Positions 14,673-23,454 of a DNA stretch of 42,402 nt are shown here, in pieces. How positions within the stretch are numbered: position 1 is the stretch's first letter; each line of letters starts with the position of its first letter. Source of the DNA: DATGHS01 sp035307785. GTDB lineage: Bacteria; Planctomycetota; Planctomycetia; Gemmatales; Gemmataceae. A program made the translations under genes and the position numbers. The stretch is taken from NCBI GenBank assembly GCA_035307785.1, contig DATGHS010000449.1, positions 1 to 42,402 on the forward strand, written 5' to 3'. The notes under the pieces are model-generated. The model did not search any database, was not told the origin of the DNA, and saw only the letters and a program-made list of their open reading frames with translations.

Positions 14673-14876
14673 TCACAAGGTTCGATAACGACCATTTCGG
14701 AAGTCGAAATCGGCTCGTTTCACCGTCGCTTCGTCGATGTCAAGTTTCGGACCTTCGTACACGATTCTCCCATCCGGCAGAAGTCGCTCGAACGGCCCAA
14801 GCTGAACCATCGTCGGGCCGCCTTGAACGATGCGGCCATCACTTGTAAGCATCATTCCTGGCGGAACCGAAAACAT
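14673..14876 (-). CDS. 67-residue hypothetical protein
   Basis: A small soluble protein with an internal duplication: MLTSDGRIVQGGPTMVQLG and LLPDGRIVYEGPKLDID share the DGRIVxxGP core, suggesting two beta-hairpin units. GAGGAG lies just upstream of ATG. Function unknown. Confidence 0.62.
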   Translation of the reverse strand: MFSVPPGMMLTSDGRIVQGGPTMVQLGPFERLLPDGRIVYEGPKLDIDEATVKRADFDFRNGRYRTL

Positions 14877-15051
14877 CTGCGCTCCTCACAAGAATTTGCC
14901 GCAGCCGCGGCTCTCACCCCTGCGCCGTTTCTTCCATCCGGCGCTACCGAACGGTACGGCCGCGGCAAAAGTTCGAAAGGCAGGGCCGTCACCGTCTCGC
15001 TCAACGATCCAGAGCGGCCCCGGCCCACTCCCCTGCGCACGCGGCAGAGGC

Positions 15052-15378
15052 TCAACGATTTCGACGGCCGAGGAAATTTCGGATCGGCGTCCACGGCTGG
15101 CCCTGGCTGACTTGCTGATAACGGCCCTCGGCGCAGGCGCCCAGGAAGCTGCGGATCGGCGTGGCGGAATACAGCGTGCGGAAGGGCATAAACGCGGCGC
15201 CGGCCTCGACGCGCTCGCGGCGCAATTCAATCAGGCTGAGAATCGGACGACTGGCGATGAAGCTGCGCACCGGCGTGGCATAGCCAGCGCTGGCGCCGCA
15301 GGGGCACTCGGCGCGGGCGTGGGGGGCGTTTAAGTATTGGAGAATGGCAATCGCGGCGATGAGGAGAAACTTCCACAT
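15052..15378 (-). CDS. Exported protein with TPIRSFL repeats
   Basis: A 108-residue protein with a signal peptide (MWKFLLIAAIAILQYLNAPH). The mature part holds four variants of one short motif: TPVRSFIASRP, MPFRTLYSATP, TPIRSFLGAC and TPIRNFLGRR. Start supported by AGGAG. It follows the terminator-like hairpin, so it may begin a separate transcript. No family recognised; the motif repeats suggest binding to a repeated partner. Confidence 0.6.
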   Translation of the reverse strand: MWKFLLIAAIAILQYLNAPHARAECPCGASAGYATPVRSFIASRPILSLIELRRERVEAGAAFMPFRTLYSATPIRSFLGACAEGRYQQVSQGQPWTPIRNFLGRRNR

Positions 15379-15407
15379 TATGGCGGACTCCTGGGTTGAG
15401 GCGCAAC

Positions 15408-15464
15408 AAAAAAGGCCGTTGGGGGAATGCCGCACTCACGGCGGCACGGCCCCATACGGCCTTT
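15408..15464 (-). terminator. Rho-independent terminator-like hairpin
   Basis: On the minus strand AAAGGCCGT...ACGGCCTTTTTT encloses GGGG/CCCC and a GCCGCC/GGCGGC inner hairpin. The stem ends in a T-run. A hairpin with the same AAAGGCCG/CGGCCTTT arms and GGCCCCA core occurs at 33065-33103. It lies between the glycosyltransferase genes and the TPIRSFL gene, so it would split the late operon. Confidence 0.62.
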
Positions 15465-15543
15465 CCGTCGCATGCCCCGGGTAGCGAGTCCGGCGCCTGC
15501 GGGAATTTGCTCAGCGAAAGTCTACCATCCGGAATCCCGGATT

Positions 15544-16164
15544 TCAAGCAGGGCGGATCTGGGGCAACAGCTCGCGCACGAGCTGCAATCGGCGCGGCAA
15601 ATTCACGCCGGCCAGGTGCAACAGGAAATCCCCGGCCTGGTATTCGCCCTCCGGATGCTGCATGCGAACCTCCGCATAGCGATAACTGTTAAAGTTCCGT
15701 TGCGGCACGCAGCGCCAGCGCTCGGGTGGCTGCGCCACCAGCCAGTAGGCCAGAATCGTCTGCTCGCTGAGCGGGCCATGGTTCACCCGCTGGCCGATCT
15801 CGCGCCATTTTTTCAGGAACTGCTTGGTCCACTCGCAGTTGCGCCAGAAGAGGACCCCGGCGTTGAGGCCCGACACATCATAGCTGCAAACCATGTCTAC
15901 GTAGGGATCAACGAAGCTCTCCAGGAGCACGTCCTGGTTCATGACCAGCGTGTCGCAATCCATCCAGCAGACCCATTCGCAGCCCGGGCAGCCCCGATAG
16001 AGCACGTCCTCGATCGCATCGAGCTTCGACCAGTGCCAGTTTTCGCGCACGCCAGCCTCGGCGTAATAGCCATGCCGCCGCGCGTAGGCGACCTTGTTGG
16101 GCCAGGTGAGATCCGCCAGGGCCTGCTCGCGTTTGGGCCAGGCCGAGGTCAGCGCGAATGTCAT
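15544..16164 (-). CDS. Glycosyltransferase, GT34-like
   Basis: A 206-residue GT-A type enzyme. It carries WSKLDAIEDVLYRGCPGCEW then the metal-binding DxD motif CWMDCDTL (69-71), followed by DVSGLNAGVLFWRNCEW, SEQTILAYW and a C-terminal GDFLLHLAGV. This order resembles the galactosyl/mannosyltransferase family of MNN10 and GMA12 (GT34). It would add a hexose to a glycan. The start overlaps the second glycosyltransferase stop by four bases, so they are probably made together and may act in sequence. Confidence 0.72.
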   Translation of the reverse strand: MTFALTSAWPKREQALADLTWPNKVAYARRHGYYAEAGVRENWHWSKLDAIEDVLYRGCPGCEWVCWMDCDTLVMNQDVLLESFVDPYVDMVCSYDVSGLNAGVLFWRNCEWTKQFLKKWREIGQRVNHGPLSEQTILAYWLVAQPPERWRCVPQRNFNSYRYAEVRMQHPEGEYQAGDFLLHLAGVNLPRRLQLVRELLPQIRPA

Positions 16165-17528
16165 GCCAATGCGTGTTTTAATTCCTCGAAGATTCCCCAG
16201 GCCAAAGCCTCGCCGGGCAGCGCCTCATCCCGGAAGGTCGCGGCCGCATCCTGCGGCGTATAAAACCGCTCCGGCGCCAGCTTGAATTTGTTCCGCATGC
16301 GATGGACAAAAAGCGTCTCACTCTCGGGGCCGCGGTGGAGAAAGACGCTTCGCTGCCAGGCGCTGCCGGTAAACCAGATCGTAAAGCGGCGCTGCAACTG
16401 CGCCCAGGCCACGCGATGGGGTCCGGTGTCGCCGTGGCCGCCGTGCTTGCAATTGTCGCCCTTCGGCTGGCCATAGCACCAGTCGGAATGCTGCTCATAA
16501 AAGCGAATCAGATTCGCCGGCTCCCAGGCCACGCGCTTGTGGAAGAAATACTGGCCCGTTTCCAGGCCGCACTCGGGGCCGAACTTCGCTACGTTCCAGA
16601 AATTCCAGTTCGTCCAGCCGTTGCCCTGAGAAATGTCCGGGAAATAGACCGCGCCGCTGGCGCGGTAATCTGCGCGATCAAACAGCGGCGTCGGATCGAC
16701 AACCGGGTAGCAGTCGGCGTCGAGCAGCAAGACCTCCTCGAAGGGCGATTCCCACACGGCGTAGAACTTGGATTCGTAGCCGCCCAGCCGCCGGTACGGA
16801 TGATCGAGGCGATGCCGCTGGGCGTCAATGCATTCGATGCCCAAGGGTCGCAACAGATCCTCGAAGCGCTGATCGCGCTCGCCGTCGCCCAGATACCAGA
16901 TCTGGATCGGCAACGTGCAGCCGAGAGCCCGCACCATGCGCGCGCTCACATAGGCGCTGGGCCAGTATTTCCCGCCACCGGAGATGACCACGCCGCGGCC
17001 GCGCCAGCGCCCTTCCGGGTAGGCCGGCATGGCGCCGAGTAGTTGCCAGGCCTTGATCCAGTGCGCTTGTTTCACATTGTCCCAGTCCTGCCAGCCGTGG
17101 GGCCAATCGCTGGGCGGATCACCGTCCAGCCTGTCGATCAACTCCGCGACCGGCGTCTGTGGCGTGGGTGGCGGCAGCTTTTTGGGCAGAAGCAGGGGAT
17201 CGGGTTCGTAATCGGGGCAATTCCGGCAGCAGCGCGCCACCGGCAAGGCGGTTTTGCGGCTGGTCAGCTCGCGGGTGCAGGTGCCGTGCAGGTCGCATTC
17301 GAGCAGATCGCGATCGTGCTGCCCCAAAGGGCAATGATCGAGCACGTCGCCGGCGTGGCGGCAAATGATGTCGCGCCGGGGCGGCGGCGCGTAGGTGAGT
17401 TGCAGTCCGCGCCGCCGGCTGGTTTGCCGGATGCCATCTTCCGTCAAGAGCGCCCGAAAGCCGGCCAGCGGATGGTCGGGCGCTGCCTCCAGGATGCGCT
17501 GGCGCACGATCGCAAAGTCGCTCATCAT
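16161..17528 (-). CDS. Glycosyltransferase with MNN1-like GT-A domain and Cys-rich N-terminus
   Basis: A 455-residue protein. Residues 50-110 are Cys/His-rich (CRHAGDVLDHCPLGQHD ... CCRNCPDYEP). The GT-A domain (about 175-430) has VVISGGGKYWPSAYV, GGYESKFYAVWESPFEE, the DxD motif LLLDADCYP (270-272) and ETGQYFFHKR, as in alpha-mannosyltransferases of the MNN1 type. Its ATG overlaps the stop of the large Cys-rich tail protein. Together with the downstream enzyme it may glycosylate virion proteins or host surface glycans. Confidence 0.7.
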   Translation of the reverse strand: MMSDFAIVRQRILEAAPDHPLAGFRALLTEDGIRQTSRRRGLQLTYAPPPRRDIICRHAGDVLDHCPLGQHDRDLLECDLHGTCTRELTSRKTALPVARCCRNCPDYEPDPLLLPKKLPPPTPQTPVAELIDRLDGDPPSDWPHGWQDWDNVKQAHWIKAWQLLGAMPAYPEGRWRGRGVVISGGGKYWPSAYVSARMVRALGCTLPIQIWYLGDGERDQRFEDLLRPLGIECIDAQRHRLDHPYRRLGGYESKFYAVWESPFEEVLLLDADCYPVVDPTPLFDRADYRASGAVYFPDISQGNGWTNWNFWNVAKFGPECGLETGQYFFHKRVAWEPANLIRFYEQHSDWCYGQPKGDNCKHGGHGDTGPHRVAWAQLQRRFTIWFTGSAWQRSVFLHRGPESETLFVHRMRNKFKLAPERFYTPQDAAATFRDEALPGEALAWGIFEELKHALA

Positions 17529-19222
17529 GGCTCGCTCGAAATAATGCAGTCAATGGTCCCGCTGCAGCAACCGCCCGAGATCGTTAGCGGGAAATAGATC
17601 AGCAAGGGCGCGCAGGAAATGGCCGTCACATCCGGCGCGGTGATGGTCAAGGATGCGGACGAACCCGGGTTGCAAACGACGTCGGTTTGACAGGTGAGAC
17701 GGAACTTGTAACCGCCCCCTGGTTCGGCCACGCAGGCCAGCGTGAAATTAACCGAGATGACCCGGCAGCCGGCCTGATCCGGGCATTGCAGCGGGAACAG
17801 CCCGGTCATCGCCCAGCCCGGTGGCCACACGTCCGGCAACGCATTGCGCAGCACGCCCTGCAGGAAGGTGCAGTCGCCGCTGCGCGGATAGAGGCTCAAG
17901 TAAACCGGGAAATACGCCACCTGCGGACCCGGGCAACAGCCGGTGGGGGAAATCGGATTGCCTTCATTGCCGCTGCCGGCCTCGCCGCCGCCGCATTCGA
18001 GCTGCTTGCAGGAGACGTTCTCGCACCAGCGGGCCAGCAGCGTCGGCGGATCGGTGTCGAAGCACCAGGTCGCCTTCTGGACCGTCAGCTGCGAGCCGGT
18101 CGGGGTGCCGCCGCTGGAGCCGGCGCCGCTGCCGCCGCTGGTATCGGTGATTGTGATACTAATGGTTCCTAAGCACCCATTTGGAGATCCCGTCCAAACG
18201 CTCTGATACGGCGAGCAAGTTTCGCTGCGTTTGCTCATGTTGCTCAGAACAAAGCTGTCGCAGCCAGCACTAAGTACGGTTTGACCGAGTTGGCAGGTAA
18301 GGTCTAATAATAAGACATGCCCGCCAATTGTTGTGCTACCAGTCCACGCGCTACCACTCCACGTCAGCGTGACTGTTCCGGACATCGCGCCGCTTACCAC
18401 CGCGGTTAGCGTGGTGCAAACTTGAGCGCCCCCGCAACAGGGATGCGTGATAAAGCTGGGGCAGGCGCCGCTCCCACTTCCGCTGCCGGCGGTCGAGCCG
18501 CTGCCGAAGGTCGGGCACTGTGAAATATCCTCGACGAAGGTGATTGGATTCTGGCAGCCGCTGCCGGAGCCCGAGCCCGAGCCGCTGCCCGAGCCGGCGC
18601 AAATGCCGCAATCATCGCCATCCTGCGTGAGCAGCACCAGGGCCCAGACTACCTCGGGACCGCTGCCGCTGCCCGAGCCACTGCTGCTGCCGCTGCCCGC
18701 CGAGCCCTTCCAGACGATGCGAGCCTGCCCCTGGGCGCAGGCGGCGCTTTGCAGTTTCGTGGCGTCGCCGGGAATCGTGGTCGCATACTGGTGGCTGGGA
18801 TCGTTGACCTGCAGCAGCACGCCCGTGAGGCCGAAAACCACGCCGCGGCCCACGCCGCCAAAGCCGGCGGAACCGACTGCGGCATCGACCGGATCCTGGA
18901 CGACGGCGATCAGCTCCTGCGGACAGCCGGCGGGCGCGTTGCCAGTGACGACCTTCTGGGTCTGAAATTGATTCGGATCGGCTGTTGGATCAAAAAAGGC
19001 ATTGCCGAGGGCGAGCACGGAGAGGTTGGGCAGGCTCTGCCCGGTCTGGTTGACGACGAAAACTTCCGTACTCGTCTCGCGCTGGCGCATGGGCACGCCG
19101 GCGCCGACCCGGCCGCCCTTGCGCTCCTTGGCCAGGTCCATGAGCGCATTCCAGGTGCGGGCGCGGATCTCGAGCGGATCGCCGGGCTGAACTTTCTCGA
19201 AGAGATCGCCGGAGTCGGGCAC
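17525..19222 (-). CDS. Cys-rich tail protein with Ser-Gly repeat linkers
   Basis: A 565-residue late structural protein. The N-terminal 150 residues look like a phage attachment region (LEIRARTWNALMDLAKERKG). Three Ser-Gly tracts (GSGSSSGSGSGSG, GSGSGSGSGSGSG, GSGSGSG) separate blocks rich in Cys, many in pairs (CCGG, CCPGP, GGCCSG). Beta-rich Ig-like blocks follow (VVSGAMSGTVTLTWSGSAWT). Disulfide-linked virion structure is plausible. The Ser-Gly codons are the same AGC-GGx type as in the repeat ORFs at the window ends. A GTG start follows the previous stop closely. Confidence 0.65.
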   Translation of the reverse strand: MPDSGDLFEKVQPGDPLEIRARTWNALMDLAKERKGGRVGAGVPMRQRETSTEVFVVNQTGQSLPNLSVLALGNAFFDPTADPNQFQTQKVVTGNAPAGCPQELIAVVQDPVDAAVGSAGFGGVGRGVVFGLTGVLLQVNDPSHQYATTIPGDATKLQSAACAQGQARIVWKGSAGSGSSSGSGSGSGPEVVWALVLLTQDGDDCGICAGSGSGSGSGSGSGCQNPITFVEDISQCPTFGSGSTAGSGSGSGACPSFITHPCCGGAQVCTTLTAVVSGAMSGTVTLTWSGSAWTGSTTIGGHVLLLDLTCQLGQTVLSAGCDSFVLSNMSKRSETCSPYQSVWTGSPNGCLGTISITITDTSGGSGAGSSGGTPTGSQLTVQKATWCFDTDPPTLLARWCENVSCKQLECGGGEAGSGNEGNPISPTGCCPGPQVAYFPVYLSLYPRSGDCTFLQGVLRNALPDVWPPGWAMTGLFPLQCPDQAGCRVISVNFTLACVAEPGGGYKFRLTCQTDVVCNPGSSASLTITAPDVTAISCAPLLIYFPLTISGGCCSGTIDCIISSEP

Positions 19223-19223
19223 G

Positions 19224-20183
19224 TCAGGCTCCGATCAGCAGGCCGGTGGTCGGGTCGCCAAAGTCGCGAATGTTGTCATGGTCGTCGGTCGAATCATCGG
19301 TGTCGGGACCGACCTCCTCGACGTAGAACACGCGCGGCTGCACCAGCAGATTGCCGGCGGCGGGAACGTCTTCGTAATCGGCCCAGAGGTATTGCCAGCC
19401 GGTCTTGGTGATGCCGGGAAAACCCGGCGCCGGCACGTAATCGGTCACGTTGGGGGATTGGGCGAAGACAAACGAGACGTTGAAGGCGCCGGCCAGGGTG
19501 CCGACGCCATCCTCGCTGAAGTCAATGCCTGCGTTCGAGAGGGGCAGGACGGCGCCGATGCCGCGCGGCTCGGCGTGGCCGCCCAGAAACATCACCTCGC
19601 CGGCGGGGAAGCCCCGGAAGGAATATTGATTGACGCGGCCGATTAGCTTGCAGGTCTGCCGTACATATTGCCAGGTGAAATAGACCGCGCTGAAGGCCCA
19701 GGTCTCGGTCCAGGTCAGGTGCGGCACCGGGATGTCACAGCCGGCCACGGAAATCGTCTTGTCGCTGGTGCGGCTGACGCCGATCGCGTTCTTGTAATCG
19801 GGAATCGGCCGCGCATCGCCCATTTTCGCCGTTTTGCTGAGCGTGTTCAGGCTCTGGGTGACATGCCGCGTTTGCGCCGAGAAATCGATGGTGACCGACG
19901 GCCAGACCGGGTCGCCGGGGCTGGTTTTGTTGCCCTGCTTGGGCCCCTGCGGCACCGGCTTGTAATCGATCTCGCAGTTCCACACCCCGCCGCCGACCGT
20001 CTTCCAGGTCATCTTGTCGCGGACCATGCCGAGGTAGACGTTCGGCGAGTTCTCGATCAGGAGCTTGCGCACCAACAATTCCTCTTCGGTGCGGTAGACC
20101 ATGAACATGAACTTCGCGGTCAGGCTCTTTTGCCCTTCCTCGAAGCCGCGCGATGCGTACAGTTCGGCGACTACTTCGGACAT
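19224..20183 (-). CDS. Minor tail / distal tail protein
   Basis: A 319-residue protein directly downstream of the tape measure gene, the usual place of distal tail or baseplate hub proteins. It is beta-rich with a mixed middle (HLTWTETWAFSAVYFTWQYV) and an acidic tail (EVGPDTDDSTDDHDNIRDFG). No family motif recognised. Function is inferred from gene order. Confidence 0.62.
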   Translation of the reverse strand: MSEVVAELYASRGFEEGQKSLTAKFMFMVYRTEEELLVRKLLIENSPNVYLGMVRDKMTWKTVGGGVWNCEIDYKPVPQGPKQGNKTSPGDPVWPSVTIDFSAQTRHVTQSLNTLSKTAKMGDARPIPDYKNAIGVSRTSDKTISVAGCDIPVPHLTWTETWAFSAVYFTWQYVRQTCKLIGRVNQYSFRGFPAGEVMFLGGHAEPRGIGAVLPLSNAGIDFSEDGVGTLAGAFNVSFVFAQSPNVTDYVPAPGFPGITKTGWQYLWADYEDVPAAGNLLVQPRVFYVEEVGPDTDDSTDDHDNIRDFGDPTTGLLIGA

Positions 20184-20192
20184 GGATCAATC

Positions 20193-21860
20193 TCACATGA
20201 AGCCGGGCTTGTGCTTCTTCAGTTCCTCGAGCAGCTGGCCCATCTTGTCGTCGATGTTGCGGGTGTTTTTCTCGATCGCGGCATTGGTCTTGTCGGTGTA
20301 GCGCAGCGCGCCGCGAATCACGGAGGGGTCGAAGAGGCCTTGCGCGGCGGTGCCGATGTCCATTGGTTTGACATTGCGGAGCCGCGCCGCCATTGAATCG
20401 GCGCCGAGCTGCGACAGCGGACCCACGGGATGGGCCTTGTCGTGCGCTTCCTGGATCAGGCGCTTGCGTTCCTCGGAGAGGTTTTGAATGTCGCGATCGT
20501 ATTCGGCTTCCTTGGCCGCGCGGCGGTCTTGCCGGTCCTTCAGAAGCGCGAACCAGGAGCCCACGGCGTTGTGCACCGCCTCATCCGGGCTCTGGCCCTT
20601 CAGTAGGTTCCAGAAAATCATGACCGCGTGGTGCACGTTTTCGAACTTAGCGACGAGCGCATCGATGAAGTCGTACCACTTCAGGTGCATCCATTTCAGG
20701 ATGCGCTGCCACTCCTCCTTCACGGCCGTGAAGCCGATCCGGAAGGCCAGCGCCCAGTCGCCGGCCTTGATCGCATCCCAGATGCCGCCCAGCGTTTGCT
20801 TGGCCCGCTCCTTGAAGGCGTCAAAAGCGGTTAGCACGCTCTGCCAGGCGTTCTTGAACGTCTCCGTCTTGCGTGCATTTTCAAAGAGGCCGATGCCGAG
20901 CGCCGCGATTAGGGCGATGATTCCGACGAGGATCCAAGTAATCGGATTTAATGCCGCGCCGATCAGGAACAGCAGGGCGGCTTTCGCAGCCACCACGCCC
21001 GCGGCGATGCCGGAGAAGGCCATGCCAAACGCGATCAGGGCGGCCCCGCCGGCGATCAGGCCCGCGGCCACGCCGGCCACGGCCAGGACGATGCTCTTGT
21101 GTTCGATCACGAAGCGCGTCGCGGCCTGGGCCGCCTGCATGACGATCGGCAGATAGGGCTGAATGGCTCGGATCAGCTCGCTGCCGATCACCATGGCGGT
21201 CTTCTTGGCGCCGCCCTCGAGCAGTTTCAGGCTGCGCTCGAATTCCTCGGCCGCCTGCGCGCCTTCCTTGCCCACGCCCGGGCCAAACTTGGCCATCTCG
21301 GCGACCATCTTCTCGATGCCCTCGGCGCCCTCATCCAGCAGCGGCAGCAGGGCCCGGCCGCCCTTGCCGAAGATCTCCTGCGCGGCGGCGCTGCGTTCGT
21401 CGGCATCCGTCAGGTCTTTGAGGGCGTCGGCGATCTGCTTGAACTGGTCGACCAGGCCCAGGCCCTTGAGTTCGTCGGCGTTGCCGAGGAACTTGTCGAG
21501 CTTGCCCTCGGAGAGGTTCTTTTGGAATTTGCCGATGCCGGCTTCGAGCTCCTCGAATTCGACGCCGACCAGCCCGGCGGCGCTCTTGAGCTTGCCCAGG
21601 TCCTGCACGCTCACGCCGCCCAGCCGCTTCGAGGCCTTGTTCAACGCCGCGCCGGATTCGACGAACTTGTACGCGGTCGCCGCCAGCGGCGCGGCAATGC
21701 CCAAGCCGGCGCCCATCATGCCCGCGCCGATCGTGGCCACGCCGTGACCGAACGATTTCAGCCGCCCCATCGCCTTGTCGAGGCCGCGCTGAAAGGTCAG
21801 GTCCTGCAGCAGCAGCTCGACAAAGGCCGAGCCGGCTTTAATGGCATTCGAATCGGCCAT
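20193..21860 (-). CDS. Tail tape measure protein
   Basis: A 555-residue protein. The N-terminal block FVELLLQDLTFQRGLDKAMG then RLKSFGHGVATIGAGMMGAG is typical of tape measure proteins. Long helical regions follow (about 60-220). Hydrophobic segments at about 250-330 (VLAVAGVAAGLIAGGAALIA, ITWILVGIIALIAALGIGLF) are the expected membrane-active part. Its length would set a short tail of several tens of nanometres. It follows the tail-chaperone genes, as in most siphoviruses. Confidence 0.85.
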   Translation of the reverse strand: MADSNAIKAGSAFVELLLQDLTFQRGLDKAMGRLKSFGHGVATIGAGMMGAGLGIAAPLAATAYKFVESGAALNKASKRLGGVSVQDLGKLKSAAGLVGVEFEELEAGIGKFQKNLSEGKLDKFLGNADELKGLGLVDQFKQIADALKDLTDADERSAAAQEIFGKGGRALLPLLDEGAEGIEKMVAEMAKFGPGVGKEGAQAAEEFERSLKLLEGGAKKTAMVIGSELIRAIQPYLPIVMQAAQAATRFVIEHKSIVLAVAGVAAGLIAGGAALIAFGMAFSGIAAGVVAAKAALLFLIGAALNPITWILVGIIALIAALGIGLFENARKTETFKNAWQSVLTAFDAFKERAKQTLGGIWDAIKAGDWALAFRIGFTAVKEEWQRILKWMHLKWYDFIDALVAKFENVHHAVMIFWNLLKGQSPDEAVHNAVGSWFALLKDRQDRRAAKEAEYDRDIQNLSEERKRLIQEAHDKAHPVGPLSQLGADSMAARLRNVKPMDIGTAAQGLFDPSVIRGALRYTDKTNAAIEKNTRNIDDKMGQLLEELKKHKPGFM

Positions 21861-21861
21861 G

Positions 21862-22160
21862 TCACTTCATCTTTCCGCTCAAAACCAGCGCCCGCATGGC
21901 GCCCATGTCCACCGGCCGCGGCTCGGCGGCCGGTTTCCCGAAAATGGCGGCGGCGAGATCCGCGGGAAGGAAAGATTTGAGATCGGCCTGGTGGCTCTTG
22001 TCGTTGAGGAGATTGCTCATCGCCGCCCACAGGCTCATCACCTGGTTCCACTCGCTAGCCTGCCGCCCAAAGCTCAGCCACTTGAGCTGCCGCCAGGTGA
22101 AGGGTCGGGGGTCAAGGCCGACGATGCCGCCGAGGCGGTAGCAATGTTCGAGGAGACCGA
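21862..22160 (-). CDS. Second-frame part of tail assembly chaperone (probable -1 frameshift product)
   Basis: From about 22155 a coding-like sequence opens in the frame one base back from the upstream chaperone ORF: LLEHCYRLGGIVGLDPRPFT then WRQLKWLSFGRQASEWNQVM, ending at the tape measure gene. This frame is open far upstream, while the first frame loses coding character here (SNIATASAASSALTPDPSPG). This is the G/GT arrangement of siphophages, where a programmed -1 slip yields a long chaperone. Left boundary is approximate. An internal start is the alternative. Confidence 0.55.
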
Positions 22161-22580
22161 CAGGCCGAGTTGGTCGTCCAGTTCCCCGCTGCGGATCCGC
22201 GCGACGACCTCTTGCGCCAGCTGATTCGCCCGGTCCTCCGCTTTCTTTTTGCGTTCCTGAATCGCCGGCAGCAGCGTCTTGGTCACCTGCCTCAGGTTGG
22301 GGAAAAAAAAAGCGACTGCCTCCCAGAGCGCCTCCCCGGCGGCTTCGAGCACGTCGCCGTCCATCGCTTTCTTGAATTCGCGCGGCTCGATGCCGCGCGC
22401 CTCGAGCTGTTCGCGCAAGACCACGATCAGGGCCGTCAGGAAGGTACGGTTGTCGCCGGCCAGCCGGTCGAGGTCTTCCTTCTTGCTGATGTCGATGCCC
22501 ACTTCGAGCAGGTCTTCGACCTCGGCGACGCGCAAGCGAATCACCCATTCGGCGCCGTTAGTGTCCTTGAAACTCGTCAT
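22074..22580 (-). CDS. Tail assembly chaperone, first frame
   Basis: A 168-residue helical protein (EDLLEVGIDISKKEDLDRLA ... LREQLEARGIEPREFKKAM) located just before the tape measure gene, the position of the G-type chaperone. Residues 70-145 remain Lys/Glu-rich and coding-like. The last about 30 residues do not, and a better coding frame opens at -1. A T9C4 run encodes AFFFP near residue 90 and could also be slippery. The protein would guide tape measure folding and tail tube assembly. Confidence 0.68.
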   Translation of the reverse strand: MTSFKDTNGAEWVIRLRVAEVEDLLEVGIDISKKEDLDRLAGDNRTFLTALIVVLREQLEARGIEPREFKKAMDGDVLEAAGEALWEAVAFFFPNLRQVTKTLLPAIQERKKKAEDRANQLAQEVVARIRSGELDDQLGLSVSSNIATASAASSALTPDPSPGGSSSG

Positions 22581-22603
22581 GCCGCTCCTTCAACCGCTTG
22601 CAC

Positions 22604-22987
22604 TCAACTCGGGATGGGGCCCCGAGCCTCCGGCGCCGGAGGCTCGGGGTTGGGGATGTCTTCCGGTTCGCCGACGAATTTCCAGTGACCCTTCACCAGG
22701 AGCATTTCGCCGTCGCGGGTCTTGAAGGGCGGCCCGCTGATGGTGACCGCGCCGTCGTCGTGCTCTTCGACCTTGCGCGGCGGCTTGATCCGGATGCAGA
22801 AGCCGCCGGGCGGCCAAGCGTGCCAGGAGCCGTCGGCGGCCTGGCCGAAGCAGCCTTCATCCATGAACAGGTGCTTGTGCCGGTGCCATTGCTTGATTTC
22901 GAATTCGCCGCCCTGGCTCTCGACCACGTCTTTGTGTGTGGCCTGGTCGAGCGCTTGCAGCCGGCGTCGTTCGCCCTGGATTGCCAT
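22604..22987 (-). CDS. Tail-region protein of unknown family
   Basis: A 127-residue protein with His-rich and aromatic segments (EIKQWHRHKHLFMDEGCFG, HAWPPGGFCIRIKPP) and a Pro-rich tail. It sits between a decoration-like gene and the tail chaperone. No family recognised; a tail tube or connector accessory is likely by position. Confidence 0.58.
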   Translation of the reverse strand: MAIQGERRRLQALDQATHKDVVESQGGEFEIKQWHRHKHLFMDEGCFGQAADGSWHAWPPGGFCIRIKPPRKVEEHDDGAVTISGPPFKTRDGEMLLVKGHWKFVGEPEDIPNPEPPAPEARGPIPS

Positions 22988-23010
22988 GAATCACCCCTCG
23001 AAAAAAAACG

Positions 23011-23421
23011 TCAGCCGTGCGCGGTGCCTGTAACAATTGGTGCCAGCTGCAGCACGGAGGTGCTGGATGCATAACCCAGCACGCTGACAAAGTTGCCTGC
23101 CGTCATGTCCGCATTGGGCGCGATGCCGCCAGGGTTGGCGGCACTCACGACATAGAGCGCCCCGGCGGTGAGAATCGCCCCCAGGGCGAGGCCGCCGCTT
23201 TGCCGGTAGCGGATCGGCTGGCCAGCCAGAGCCGCGTGGAGCGCCACGCCGACGGCCGCGGCATGCACAGCGGTGTCGCCCTTGGCCAGCTGAATCTGCC
23301 CGCTGTTGGGATCCTGGTAGACCGATTGGCCGGCGGTGATGGTGACCGCGGCGATCCCCTCGGCGTCGATGCCGCCGCCCGAAGGCAGCACGTTGGCGGC
23401 GGTAATAACCAGGTCGGCCAT
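23011..23421 (-). CDS. Decoration-like beta protein
   Basis: A 136-residue Gly/Ala/Val-rich protein (VTITAGQSVYQDPNSGQIQL, LHAALAGQPIRYRQSGGLAL). The pattern resembles small phage capsid-cement or fibre-like proteins with repeated beta-turns. It lies among tail genes, just after the tail tube gene. Start MADLVITAANV. Assignment is by composition and position. Confidence 0.6.
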   Translation of the reverse strand: MADLVITAANVLPSGGGIDAEGIAAVTITAGQSVYQDPNSGQIQLAKGDTAVHAAAVGVALHAALAGQPIRYRQSGGLALGAILTAGALYVVSAANPGGIAPNADMTAGNFVSVLGYASSTSVLQLAPIVTGTAHG

Positions 23422-23454
23422 GGCGTTTCTCGCGCAAAAGTTTCAATCGATCGT

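Noticed and set aside
14877..15051. Gap of about 175 bases tested for small genes
   Set aside because: ORFs on both strands have random GC-rich composition and no ribosome sites.
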